NCBI GenBank assembly: GCA_006438735.1
Contig: RCZF01000002.1
Span: 191,501 to 255,500 of the forward strand
Length of the DNA stretch: 64,000 nucleotides
DNA from: Sphingomonas koreensis
GTDB taxonomy: Bacteria; Pseudomonadota; Alphaproteobacteria; Sphingomonadales; Sphingomonadaceae
Reading direction: 5' to 3'
The position numbers were made by a program, and so were the translations under genes. Of the stretch, positions 47,568 to 55,381 are shown one piece after another (position 1 is the stretch's first letter; each line of letters begins with the position of its first letter). The notes beneath the pieces were generated by a model that saw nothing but the letters and a program-made list of their open reading frames with translations, was not told the DNA's origin and made no database searches.

Positions 47568-47579
47568 AATGTATACATT
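47568..47579. promoter_or_regulatory. operator-like palindrome before the toxin-antitoxin pair
   Basis: AATGTATACATT is a perfect 12-base palindrome in an unusually AT-rich stretch (47556-47588), seven bases before the antitoxin ATG. A related GTATCGAAT lies next to it. Ribbon-helix-helix antitoxins typically repress their own operon by binding such sites; binding here is inferred. Confidence 0.6.
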
Positions 47580-47585
47580 TGATGC

Positions 47586-47840
47586 ATGAGGAAATCGTCT
47601 GTCATTACCGCGCGCGTTACGCCCGATGTCGCCGCCGATCTGGAGCGATTGGCCGAACGTCAGGATCGGTCGCGAGCGTGGCTGGCGAGCAAGGCGATCG
47701 AGCGGTATGTTCGTGAGGAGAGCGACTTTCTCGCCTTTCTGCAAGAAGGCGAAGAGGCGATCGCGCGCGGCGACTTCGTGACGCACGAGGAACTCGTCGC
47801 AGAAATCCGAGCGAGGCGTCAGCGCAAGGACGCCGCTTGA
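47586..47840 (+). CDS. ribbon-helix-helix antitoxin (ParD/CopG-like)
   Basis: 84 residues from ATG 47586. N-terminal ribbon-helix-helix DNA-binding domain (SSVITARVTPDVAADLERLA, then RQDRSRAWLASKAIERYV), with a C-terminal segment that likely wraps the toxin (FLAFLQEGEEAIARGDFVTH, EELVAEIRARRQRKDAA). There is no clear ribosome site. Its stop overlaps the toxin start (TTGA). It should neutralise the ParE/RelE-type toxin and repress its own promoter through the palindrome at 47568. Confidence 0.88.
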   Translation: MRKSSVITARVTPDVAADLERLAERQDRSRAWLASKAIERYVREESDFLAFLQEGEEAIARGDFVTHEELVAEIRARRQRKDAA

Positions 47841-48133
47841 AGCGGCTGATCTGGTCAGGTCCAGCGCGGAGCGACCTGTTTTCGATTGCCGCTTATTACG
47901 GGCGAATCGATCCCACGCTCCCCGACCTCATCCTCCAGCGTATCGAGGAAGCACCGTTGGTGTTGCTCGATTTTCCGAAGGTGGGAAGTCCAACCCGCAA
48001 TGACCGCGTTCGCAAATGGCGCGTGCCCAAGACGCCTTTCGTGCTGTTCTACGCGGAGCACGGCGATGACATCCAGATCAGGCGCGTCGTGCATGATCGA
48101 TTGGAGCGGCTCGACGGGTTTATGGCGCCGTGA
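47837..48133 (+). CDS. ParE/RelE superfamily toxin
   Basis: 98 residues from a TTG at 47837 overlapping the antitoxin stop (TTGA). RelE/ParE fold: KRLIWSGPARSDLFSIAAYY, then RIEEAPLVLLDFPKVGSPTR and the conserved end FVLFYAEHGDDIQIRRVVHD with RLERLDGF, which resembles ParE-type gyrase poisons more than ribosome-dependent RelE, though this cannot be settled. Its stop overlaps the nadD GTG start (GTGA), so the toxin is translationally coupled at both ends. Confidence 0.88.
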   Translation: MKRLIWSGPARSDLFSIAAYYGRIDPTLPDLILQRIEEAPLVLLDFPKVGSPTRNDRVRKWRVPKTPFVLFYAEHGDDIQIRRVVHDRLERLDGFMAP

Positions 48134-48750
48134 CTCGCCGCATCGGCCTGCTCGGCGGATCGTTCAATCCGGCGCATTCGGGGCACCGCGCGATCAGCCT
48201 GGCGGCGATCGCGGCGCTGGGGCTCGACGAGGTCTGGTGGCTGGTGTCGCCGGGCAATCCACTGAAAGAGGCGAAGGGCATGGCGGCGATCGCGGTGCGG
48301 ATGGCGTCGGCCCGGGCGATGGCGCGGCGCGCGCGGATCCGGCCGAGTGACATCGAGACGCGGTTGGGTACGCGCTACACCGTCGATACGATCGCCGCGC
48401 TCCAGCGGCGTTATCCCAACAAGCGCTTCATCTGGCTGATGGGCGGCGACAATCTCGCCCAGTTCCACCGCTGGCACGACTGGCGCGGACTCGCGCGCGA
48501 GGTTCCGATTGCGGTAATCGCGCGCCCGGGTTATGATGGCGCTGCTCACGCGGCTGTCGCGATGAGCTGGCTGCGGCGCTTCGTCCGGCCCGCAGACCAG
48601 GCAAGCTGTTGGACGCAGTGGAGATTGCCGGCGCTCGTGCTGTTGCGCTTCCGCCTCGATCAGACCTCCGCCACAAGCCTCAGACAGGCCGATCCCGCTT
48701 GGCAGCGCCGTTTTCTGCCGAACCCGGCGCGTGTTGCGCCATCACCCTAG
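48130..48750 (+). CDS. nadD: nicotinate-nucleotide adenylyltransferase NadD
   Basis: 206 residues from GTG 48130, overlapping the toxin stop by four bases. It makes nicotinate adenine dinucleotide from NaMN and ATP. Nucleotidyltransferase fold: RIGLLGGSFNPAHSGHRAIS (4-23, the GSFNPxHxGH motif), WWLVSPGNPLKE, RMASARAMARR, TRYTVDTIAAL, FIWLMGGDNLAQFHRWHDW, and a C-terminal SATSLRQ variant of the ISSTxIR motif. It is the first of the nadD-rsfS-rlmH group. Being downstream of a toxin by a GTGA junction is unusual for this essential gene. Confidence 0.94.
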   Translation: MTRRIGLLGGSFNPAHSGHRAISLAAIAALGLDEVWWLVSPGNPLKEAKGMAAIAVRMASARAMARRARIRPSDIETRLGTRYTVDTIAALQRRYPNKRFIWLMGGDNLAQFHRWHDWRGLAREVPIAVIARPGYDGAAHAAVAMSWLRRFVRPADQASCWTQWRLPALVLLRFRLDQTSATSLRQADPAWQRRFLPNPARVAPSP

Positions 48751-48758
48751 GAGTTCCC

Positions 48759-49160
48759 TTGGCTTCATCCCCGCAAGTATCGCGCTCGTCCGACGCCGAA
48801 GGCGCCGAGGCGCTGCACCGTCTCGTCCTGACGTCGCTCGACGACGACCAGGCGGTCGATACGATCTCGATCCCGCTCGCCGGCAAATCGTCGATCGCCG
48901 ATCACATGGTGATCGCCAGCGGCCGTTCGACCCGCCAGGTCGCCTCGATGGCGTCGAAGCTGGCCGAGAAGATCAAGGCGCAATACGGCCGCGTTGCGCG
49001 GATCGAGGGGCTGCCGACCGCCGATTGGGTGCTGATCGACGCCGGCGACGTGATCGTCCATCTGTTCCGGCCCGAAGTGCGCAGCTTCTACAATCTCGAG
49101 CGGATGTGGCAGTTCGGCGATGCCCCGACGCCGCCGGCGATGCCGACGCCTGAGGCGTAG
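48759..49160 (+). CDS. rsfS: ribosomal silencing factor RsfS
   Basis: 133 residues from a TTG at 48759, chosen because AGGAG lies five bases upstream; upstream in-frame starts run through nadD. RsfS/DUF143 fold: HRLVLTSLDDDQAVDTISIP, LAGKSSIADHMVIASGRSTR (the conserved DhMVIaSGrS), IEGLPTADWVLIDAGDVIVH and LFRPEVRSFYNLERMW. It binds protein L14 and blocks joining of ribosomal subunits when nutrients are low. It lies nine bases after nadD. Confidence 0.94.
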   Translation: MASSPQVSRSSDAEGAEALHRLVLTSLDDDQAVDTISIPLAGKSSIADHMVIASGRSTRQVASMASKLAEKIKAQYGRVARIEGLPTADWVLIDAGDVIVHLFRPEVRSFYNLERMWQFGDAPTPPAMPTPEA

Positions 49161-49208
49161 GTCGATAGGGGTTCACTGCGGCGCCCGCTGTAGCTGGCAA
49201 GCGCCGTT

Positions 49209-49278
49209 CCGTTCGCGCTGAGCTTGTCGAAGGGCGTTTCCCTTGGCGCGCAGGCTTCGACAAGCTCAGCCGGAACGG
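49209..49278. repeat. inverted intergenic repeat (CTGAGCTTGTCGAAG family)
   Basis: Two 24-base arms (49209-49232, 49255-49278) containing CTGAGCTTGTCGAAG and CTTCGACAAGCTCAG, flanked by CCGTTC/GAACGG, with 22 bases between. This palindrome type is frequent between genes of sphingomonads and other GC-rich proteobacteria. It lies between rsfS and rlmH. Confidence 0.85.
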
Positions 49279-49299
49279 TACTGCTGGGGAGAACTGACT

Positions 49300-49722
49300 T
49301 TGCTCCTGCACATCGTCGCGCGCGGGCGGATCGGGCGGGGCCCCGAGGCGGATCTCGTGCAGCGCTACGCCAAGCGGCTGAGCTGGCCGTTCAAGGTCAC
49401 CGAATTGCCCGACGCGGGCGGCAAGCTCCCCGCGATCGAACCACAGACGCGGATCGTGATGCTCGACGAGACGGGCAAGGTGCTGCCCTCTCGCGACATT
49501 GCCGCGACGCTGGGCGGCTGGCGCGACGAGGGGGTGCGCGAGGCGCGGTTCCTGATCGGCGCGGCCGACGGCTTCGACGATGCGGCGCGCGCCGAGGCCG
49601 ATCTGCTGCTGTCGTTCGGCCGCGCGACCTGGCCGCACCTGCTCGCCCGCGCGATGCTCGCCGAGCAATTGTGGCGCGCCACCAGCATCCTTGCCAACCA
49701 CCCCTATCACCGCGAAGGATAG
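49300..49722 (+). CDS. rlmH: 23S rRNA (pseudouridine1915-N3)-methyltransferase RlmH
   Basis: 140 residues from a TTG at 49300 (LLLHIVARGRIGRGPEADLV), with GGGGAGA about nine bases upstream; the earlier in-frame ATG at 49243 lies inside the palindromic repeat and would add repeat-encoded residues. SPOUT methyltransferase with the trefoil knot: VMLDETGKVLPSRDIAATLG, FLIGAADGFDDAARAEADLL, LSFGRATWPHLLARAMLAEQ and the family end LWRATSILANHPYHREG. It methylates pseudouridine 1915 in helix 69 of 23S rRNA on 70S ribosomes. Confidence 0.94.
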   Translation: MLLHIVARGRIGRGPEADLVQRYAKRLSWPFKVTELPDAGGKLPAIEPQTRIVMLDETGKVLPSRDIAATLGGWRDEGVREARFLIGAADGFDDAARAEADLLLSFGRATWPHLLARAMLAEQLWRATSILANHPYHREG

Positions 49723-49727
49723 CGCCG

Positions 49728-50927
49728 ATGACGGCGCGGCGACGGGCCCTGGGCGGAGCGATGCTGGCGGCGATGGCGGTGGCCGTCGCCGCACCCGCTG
49801 CCGTGTCGTTCGCCCAAGCCACCGATCCGATCGCCGCCGAGCAGCGCGCGCTGATCGTCGCCAAGCGGCAGTCGGCGCTGGCCGCGGCCCGCTCCCAGCA
49901 GCTCGACGCCGCGGCCACGGCGGAGCAGGACCGCGCGGCCAAGGCGCGTGGCGAGGAGGCGGCGGTGGCGGCGCGGATCGAGCAGGCCGAGGCCGACATT
50001 GCCGCGGCCGAAGCGCGGATCGCGATCGTCCGCGCGATGCTCGCCGAGCAACGCCGCGGCCTGGCGCAGCAACAGGGCCCGATCGTGCGGCTGATGGCGG
50101 CGCTGCAATCCTTCGCGCGGCGGCCGGCGATCATCGGCGTCGTGCAACCCGGATCGGTCGATGATCTCGTCCATGTCCGCGCGGTGCTCGGCACGGTGAC
50201 GCCGGCGATCGCGCGCCGGACGCAGGGTCTGCGCGGCGACCTGGCGCGAACCCGCGCGCTGGAGGCGAATGCGGCGCTGGCGGTGAAAAGCCTGGCCGAC
50301 GGCCGCGCCGCGCTCGATCGGCAGCAGCTGGCGTTGGCGCGGCTCGAAGTCGCGCACCGCGCGCGATCGGCGGCACTCAGCCGCACCGCGCTCCACGAAT
50401 CGGACCGCGCGATCGCGCTCGGCGAGCAGGCCCGCGACATCGTCGACCGGATGGACGTGATCGGCGACGCGGCGACGACGCGTGCGGCGTTGGCCGGCCT
50501 CGCCGACCCCGCGCCGCGGCCGGGAAGCGGCGCGATCGACGCGCTACGCTGGCCGAACAATGACGCGCCTTACGCGCTGCCGGTGGCGGGGCGGCTGGTG
50601 ACCGGCCTCGGCGAGGTGTCGCCGGCCGGCGTGCGGGCGCGCGGCTTGACCATCGCGGTCGCGCCGGATGCGGTGGTCCGCGCGCCGGCGGCCGGGCGCA
50701 TCGCTTATGCGCAGCCGTTTCGCGATTACGGCACGATCGTGATCATCGCGCATGGCGACGGCTGGACGACGCTGATCACGCAGCTTGTCGGCGCGACCGT
50801 TCGGCGCGGCGACCGCGTTATCCAGGGGCAAGCGATCGGGCGCGCGGGACGCGGCGACGATGCCCAGGTGACGGTCGAGCTGCGCCGCCGGGGACGGCCG
50901 ATCGACATGATCCCGCTGCTGGGATGA
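49728..50927 (+). CDS. envC: EnvC-like murein hydrolase activator (degenerate M23/LytM domain)
   Basis: 399 residues from ATG 49728, GAAGGA upstream, five bases after rlmH. Signal peptide about 1-30 (LAAMAVAVAAPAAVSFAQ). Residues about 35-250 are a long coiled coil (AEQRALIVAKRQSALAAARS, AEQDRAAKARGEEAAVAARI). The C-terminal LytM-like domain (about 285-399; LPVAGRLVTGLGEVSPAGVR, APAAGRIAYAQPFRDYGTIV) lacks the HxxxD and HxH zinc ligands of active M23 peptidases, as EnvC does. EnvC activates amidases at the division septum. ctpA follows 81 bases downstream. Confidence 0.88.
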   Translation: MTARRRALGGAMLAAMAVAVAAPAAVSFAQATDPIAAEQRALIVAKRQSALAAARSQQLDAAATAEQDRAAKARGEEAAVAARIEQAEADIAAAEARIAIVRAMLAEQRRGLAQQQGPIVRLMAALQSFARRPAIIGVVQPGSVDDLVHVRAVLGTVTPAIARRTQGLRGDLARTRALEANAALAVKSLADGRAALDRQQLALARLEVAHRARSAALSRTALHESDRAIALGEQARDIVDRMDVIGDAATTRAALAGLADPAPRPGSGAIDALRWPNNDAPYALPVAGRLVTGLGEVSPAGVRARGLTIAVAPDAVVRAPAAGRIAYAQPFRDYGTIVIIAHGDGWTTLITQLVGATVRRGDRVIQGQAIGRAGRGDDAQVTVELRRRGRPIDMIPLLG

Positions 50928-51008
50928 GAGTGGCCGTGAACCGCTAGGAACCGCGCGAAAATGCCGCTATCGTGCGCCGCGACGCGTCTTTTGGAAAAGT
51001 TGAGCTTG

Positions 51009-52394
51009 ATGAACCGTTCCCTGCTTCAGGCCACCGCGATCGTCGGTGCGCTGGCCCTCGTTCCGATCGGCGCCGGCGCGATGGCCGAGGTCGATACCCA
51101 GACCTATCGCGAGCTCGACAAGTTCATGGACGTCTATACCCGCGTGAAGGCGGAATATGTCGACAAGGTGAGCGACGAGACGCTGGTCAAGGGCGCGATC
51201 GACGGCATGCTCGCCGCGCTCGATCCGCACAGCAGCTATGAAGACGGGCTCGATTACGACAATCTGCAGATCCAGACCGAGGGCAATTACGGCGGGCTGG
51301 GCCTGACCGTCACCGCCGACAGCGGCCTCATCAAGATCATCGCGCCGCAGGAAGACACGCCGGCCGATCGCGCCGGAATCAAGGCGGGCGATTACATCAC
51401 GCGGATCGACGGCAAATCGGTTTACGACGTGCCACTCGACGATTCGATCAAGCAGATGCGCGGCAAGGCCGGCAGCAAGGTGACGCTCGAGCTGCTCCGC
51501 CCCGGCAAGGACAAGCCGATCGACGTGACGCTGGTGCGCGAGGTGATCGTCCAGCAGCCGGTGAAATGGTCGGTGATGGGCGATGTCGGCGTGCTCAACA
51601 TCAACACCTTCTCGGAAAACACCGGCGCCGATACGCGCGCGGCGATGGTGTCGATCCAAAAAGCGCTCGGGCATCAGCCGCTCGGCTATATCGTCGATCT
51701 GCGCGACAATGGCGGCGGGCTGCTGACCGAGGCGATTTCGGTTTCCGACAGCTTCCTCGATCACGGCGAGATCGTTTCGCAGCGCGGCCGCGAGAAGACC
51801 GACATCGAACGCTATTACGCGAAGCCAGGCGATGACGCGCACGGCCTGCCGGTGATCGTGCTGACCAACGCCGGCACCGCCTCGGCGTCGGAGATCGTCG
51901 CCGGCGCGCTGCAGGATCAGCACCGCGCGATCGTGATGGGCGAGCGCAGCTTCGGCAAGGGATCGGTGCAGACGCTGATCCAGCTCGGCCCGACCACCGC
52001 GCTGCGGCTGACCACGGCGCGCTATTTCACCCCGTCCGGCCGATCGGTGCAGGAAGGCGGCATCCAGCCCGACATCGCCGTGCCCGACATCAGCGATCCC
52101 GATTACAAGGATCGCCCGGTGTTCCGCGAAGACGATCTGCGCCAGCATCTGATCAACGAAGTGAAGGCCGACGACGCCGCGATCGAGGCCGACGCCAAGG
52201 ACGATCCGCGCTTTTCGGAAAGCGCCGATCAGCTGAAAAAGCAGGGGATCGACGATTTCCAGCTTTATTATGCGGCGAAGACGATCGCGCGGCTCGGCGG
52301 GCCGGCGCAGGTCGCCGCGCTGATCAAGAAGCCGGCGGCTGCCGTGTCCTCCGGCACGACACCGGCGGCCAAGCCCGTGCCCAAGGCGAAGTGA
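51009..52394 (+). CDS. ctpA: S41 family C-terminal processing peptidase
   Basis: 461 residues from ATG 51009. Signal peptide about 1-26 (LLQATAIVGALALVPIGAGA). A PDZ domain (about 88-170; GLGLTVTADSGLIKIIAPQE) precedes the S41 core: YIVDLRDNGGGLLTEAISVS, the catalytic S294 in NAGTASASEIVAGAL, and K317 in SFGKGSVQTL, forming the Ser-Lys dyad. The C-terminus is an Ala/Lys/Pro tail. These periplasmic proteases trim or degrade envelope proteins, including peptidoglycan hydrolases. The envC-ctpA order is conserved in alphaproteobacteria. Confidence 0.95.
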   Translation: MNRSLLQATAIVGALALVPIGAGAMAEVDTQTYRELDKFMDVYTRVKAEYVDKVSDETLVKGAIDGMLAALDPHSSYEDGLDYDNLQIQTEGNYGGLGLTVTADSGLIKIIAPQEDTPADRAGIKAGDYITRIDGKSVYDVPLDDSIKQMRGKAGSKVTLELLRPGKDKPIDVTLVREVIVQQPVKWSVMGDVGVLNINTFSENTGADTRAAMVSIQKALGHQPLGYIVDLRDNGGGLLTEAISVSDSFLDHGEIVSQRGREKTDIERYYAKPGDDAHGLPVIVLTNAGTASASEIVAGALQDQHRAIVMGERSFGKGSVQTLIQLGPTTALRLTTARYFTPSGRSVQEGGIQPDIAVPDISDPDYKDRPVFREDDLRQHLINEVKADDAAIEADAKDDPRFSESADQLKKQGIDDFQLYYAAKTIARLGGPAQVAALIKKPAAAVSSGTTPAAKPVPKAK

Positions 52395-52400
52395 CCGGCG

Positions 52401-52883
52401 ATGCGTGACAGCGATTTCACGACCGCGCGGTGGATCGCGCTGCTGCTGCCGGCGGCGCTGCTGGCGGGCGCGTGGGGATCGCAAGTGTTCGGCGGCCTGG
52501 TGCCGTGCGAGATGTGCCATTGGCAGCGCTGGCCGCATTATGCCGCCGTGCCGCTCGCCGCGCTCGCCTTTTTCGTGCCGGGGATGAGCAACCGGCGCGC
52601 GCTGGTGTGGCTCGCCGCGCTGGCGATCGCGGTGTCGGGCGGGATCGGCGTCTATCACGCCGGCACCGAATATCATTGGTGGAACGGCATGACCGCGTGC
52701 ACCAGCACCACGATCGGCGCGGGCAACAGCGCCGACATCCTGAACGAGATCATGGCGGCGCCGATCGTGCGCTGCGATCAGCCGCAATGGACGCTGGCCG
52801 GCATCTCGCTCGCCGGGTTCAACGCGATCTTCTCGCTCGGCGGGGCGCTGGTGATCGCGCTGCTGATGCGAAGGGAACGCTGA
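52401..52883 (+). CDS. dsbB: disulfide bond formation protein B (DsbB)
   Basis: 160 residues from ATG 52401, six bases after ctpA. Four membrane helices (about 11-31, 45-60, 66-85, 132-155). The first periplasmic loop holds C36 and C39 in VPCEMCHWQRW, the CxxC pair that reduces quinone; the second loop holds C100 and C125 (MTACTST, IVRCDQPQW), which exchange with DsbA. All four essential cysteines are present. It reoxidises DsbA in the periplasm. No dsbA is in the window. It overlaps coq7 by one base (TGATG). Confidence 0.92.
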   Translation: MRDSDFTTARWIALLLPAALLAGAWGSQVFGGLVPCEMCHWQRWPHYAAVPLAALAFFVPGMSNRRALVWLAALAIAVSGGIGVYHAGTEYHWWNGMTACTSTTIGAGNSADILNEIMAAPIVRCDQPQWTLAGISLAGFNAIFSLGGALVIALLMRRER

Positions 52884-53419
52884 TGAACGGCTGGCGGCCC
52901 GGTGACGCGAAGCGCGCGACCGATGCGATGATCCGCGTCGATCAGGCGGGCGAATATGGCGCGACGCGGATCTACGCCGGCCAGCTGGCGGTGATGGGTG
53001 ATCGCACGCCGGCGGCGCGGCTGATCGCCGGGATGGCGCGACAGGAGGAGCGGCACCAGGCTTATTTCGACGCGATGATCGACACGCGCAGGGTGCGGCC
53101 GACGGTGCTTCAGCCGTTCTGGAATATCGCCGGCTTCGCGCTCGGCGCAGTGACCGCGGCGATGGGCCCCGAAGCGGCGATGGCGTGCACCGCCGCGGTC
53201 GAGACCGAGATCGACAAACACTATGCCGATCAGCTCGCCGAGCTGGGCGACAGCGATCCCGAACTTTCGGCGGCGATCGCCGAGTTCCAGGCCGAGGAGC
53301 TGGAGCACCGCGATACCGCGCTGGCGCACGGCGCCGAGGATGCGCCGGGCTATCCGCTGATGTCGGCGGCGATCCGGCTCGGCTGCAAGGTCGCGATCGG
53401 GCTGGCGAAGCGGATTTGA
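52883..53419 (+). CDS. coq7: 3-demethoxyubiquinol 3-hydroxylase Coq7
   Basis: 178 residues from ATG 52883, sharing one base with the dsbB stop. Di-iron carboxylate hydroxylase of ubiquinone synthesis. The metal ligands are seen as RVDQAGEYGATRIYAGQ (first Glu), MARQEERHQAYF (Glu and His of ExxH), AAVETEIDKHYADQ and AEELEHRDTALAHG (second ExxH). The end, YPLMSAAIRLGCKVAIGLAK, is a conserved membrane-associated helix. It acts with UbiG (27.2 kb) in the same pathway. Coupling to dsbB, which uses ubiquinone, is a functional fit. Confidence 0.95.
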   Translation: MNGWRPGDAKRATDAMIRVDQAGEYGATRIYAGQLAVMGDRTPAARLIAGMARQEERHQAYFDAMIDTRRVRPTVLQPFWNIAGFALGAVTAAMGPEAAMACTAAVETEIDKHYADQLAELGDSDPELSAAIAEFQAEELEHRDTALAHGAEDAPGYPLMSAAIRLGCKVAIGLAKRI

Positions 53420-53478
53420 CCCCGGTCATGGCGCGTTCACCCGCCCTGTTGCGTTATAGGCGTCCAAGGAGTGAGGTG

Positions 53479-53886
53479 ATGGCGACGATCCTGATGCGGA
53501 TGACGCTGGCGGCGGCGACGATCGCGGGGCTGGCCGCGGTGGCGAGCCCGGCGGCGGCGCAGAACGCCCCGCAGAACGGCATCCTGGTGATTTACGGCAA
53601 CCAGAAATGCCCGACCGACACCAATGGCAACGAGATCGTCGTGTGCAAACGCCGCGACGCCGCCGAGCAATATCGCATCCCCAAGGAGCTGCGCGAGCTC
53701 GAAGTGACGCCGGACAACCAGAGCTGGGCGGCGCGCAGCAGCGACGTGCTCGACGCCGGCGCCTCGGGGATCGGCAGTTGCTCGGTCAACGGCCCGGGCG
53801 GGGCGAGCGGCTGTTTCGCGCAGCAGGCGCGCGCCGCCAAGGCCGATCGCAAGGCCAAGGCCGAGGCGCAATCCGACATTCCGTGA
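53479..53886 (+). CDS. hypothetical secreted protein
   Basis: 135 residues from ATG 53479 with AAGGAGTGAGGTG just upstream, a strong site. Signal peptide 1-26 (MTLAAATIAGLAAVASPAAAQ). The mature part contains GNQKCPTDTNGNEIVVCKRR, EQYRIPKELRELEVTPDNQS, and CSVNGPGGASGCFAQQ, so two likely disulfide-bonded cysteine pairs, then a Lys/Ala tail. The pattern (CPTD..GNEIVVC..R...YRIP..LR) recurs in small exported proteins of sphingomonads that have no known function. It is probably periplasmic. Confidence 0.8.
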   Translation: MATILMRMTLAAATIAGLAAVASPAAAQNAPQNGILVIYGNQKCPTDTNGNEIVVCKRRDAAEQYRIPKELRELEVTPDNQSWAARSSDVLDAGASGIGSCSVNGPGGASGCFAQQARAAKADRKAKAEAQSDIP

Positions 53887-53902
53887 TCCGGACGATGCGC
53901 CG

Positions 53903-55381
53903 GTGCTGACCCGGGTCGAGCCCGTCGCTGCGCTGTCGCGCGGCCGGCTGGCGCGAGCGCGGCTGGCGGCGCTGCTGTTCGTGCTGGTGTGGCTTTCGGG
54001 CGCGTGGTTCGGCTCTTGGGAGCTCAATCCAAACAATGCGACGCGGATGTTCGCGGCGATCTCGCTGGTCGAGGAGCATGACGCGACGATCGACGAATTC
54101 GCCGGCGATACGATCGACAAGGCGCAGTTCGGCGGCCATTTCTATATGGACAAAGCGCCGGGCATGACGCTGATGGCGGTGCCGGTCGTCGCCGCGGTCA
54201 ATCGCCTGACGGGCTCCAGCGCGCGGGCGCAGCGCATTCTGTTCCAGGATCTGGGCATCGGCGGGCTGCTGCAACCGCGCGTGCGGCTGGCAGCGGCGCT
54301 GAGCTCGGCGCTGCTCACCGCGATCGCCGCGACGATGTTGTTCGGCGTCACCATCGAGCTGACCGGGCGGACGGCGGCGGGGTTGTTCGCCGCGCTGGGC
54401 TATGCGCTCGGCACGCCGATCTGGGGATGGTCGACGACGATCTTCGGCCATGCCGCGGCCGCCGCCCTGCTGCTGATCGGCACGATCGCGGTGTGGCGCG
54501 GCACCCGCGAGGGGCGGCCCGCGAGCGGCCAGGCGCTGATCGCCGGGCTCGCGCTCGGCTGGGCGATCGTCGTCGAATATCAGGCGGCGCTGACCGGCGT
54601 CGCGATCGGGCTGTGGGCGCTGTGGCTGTTGTGGCGCTATCCCGCCGCCGAGCGCTGGCGCGCGATCGGCATCGCCGCGGCGGGCGCGGTGATCGCGCTC
54701 GTGCCGCTGGTGCTCTACAATCTCGTCGCGTTCGGCACGGTGTTCAAGCTCGGCTATGAAGGCGTGGTCGGCTTTTCGGGCATGCAGGAGGGGCTGTTCG
54801 GGCTGACCTATCCCAAGCCCGACGTGGTGTGGGAGATCGTCGGCGGGCTGCGGCGCGGGATGGTGTGGGTCGCGCCGATCCTGCTGCTCGCGCCGATCGG
54901 GCTGTCGCTGCTCATGTGGCGGCGGGCGACACGCAGCTTGGGGCTTTTGGCGGTGGTCGCGGTGGTGATCGTGGTGCTGATCAACGCGTCCTACGTCTAT
55001 TGGGACGGCGGCTCGTCGACCGGCCCGCGCCTGTCGGTGCCGGCGATCGGCTTTCTCGCAATCGGGCTGGGGCCCGTGTGGGTGCTGTGCCGGCACTGGG
55101 CGCTCCGGGCGGCGGCGCTGATGCTGCTCGCGCTGTCGGCGACGCTCAACCTGATCTTCGCGGCAAGCGAGATCGCCGCACCGGGCAGCGTCGCCTTCCC
55201 GCCGTCATGGATCGCGCGGCGGGTGTTCTTGCAGGGCCAGATGCGCGATTTCCCTGCCGAACAGTGGCATTGGAGCGTGTGGCACGGCCTGTGGCTATAT
55301 CTCGGCATCGCCGCCGTGCTCGGCGCGGCGATGCTGTGGACGCTGCGGACCGCGCGGCTGGCGGATCAACCCGCCGGCTGA
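53903..55381 (+). CDS. polytopic membrane protein, glycosyltransferase-39-like
   Basis: 492 residues from GTG 53903. Around eleven to twelve hydrophobic segments. The first periplasmic loop contains SWELNPNNATRMFAAISLVE and GDTIDKAQFGGHFYMDKAPG, resembling the acidic DxE-bearing first loop of GT-C fold glycosyltransferases such as PMT/ArnT types, with KAPG typical of such loops. ASYVYWDGGSSTGPRLSVPA is a later conserved periplasmic loop. It might transfer sugars from polyprenyl carriers to envelope glycans or proteins; the donor and acceptor are not known. Its end overlaps the convergent POT gene by 16 bases. Confidence 0.75.
   Translation: MLTRVEPVAALSRGRLARARLAALLFVLVWLSGAWFGSWELNPNNATRMFAAISLVEEHDATIDEFAGDTIDKAQFGGHFYMDKAPGMTLMAVPVVAAVNRLTGSSARAQRILFQDLGIGGLLQPRVRLAAALSSALLTAIAATMLFGVTIELTGRTAAGLFAALGYALGTPIWGWSTTIFGHAAAAALLLIGTIAVWRGTREGRPASGQALIAGLALGWAIVVEYQAALTGVAIGLWALWLLWRYPAAERWRAIGIAAAGAVIALVPLVLYNLVAFGTVFKLGYEGVVGFSGMQEGLFGLTYPKPDVVWEIVGGLRRGMVWVAPILLLAPIGLSLLMWRRATRSLGLLAVVAVVIVVLINASYVYWDGGSSTGPRLSVPAIGFLAIGLGPVWVLCRHWALRAAALMLLALSATLNLIFAASEIAAPGSVAFPPSWIARRVFLQGQMRDFPAEQWHWSVWHGLWLYLGIAAVLGAAMLWTLRTARLADQPAG

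Noticed and set aside
50967..53429. 820-codon minus-strand frame opposite ctpA, dsbB and coq7
   Set aside because: Opposite three clear genes with intact motifs; the translation is low-complexity Arg/Ala/His.
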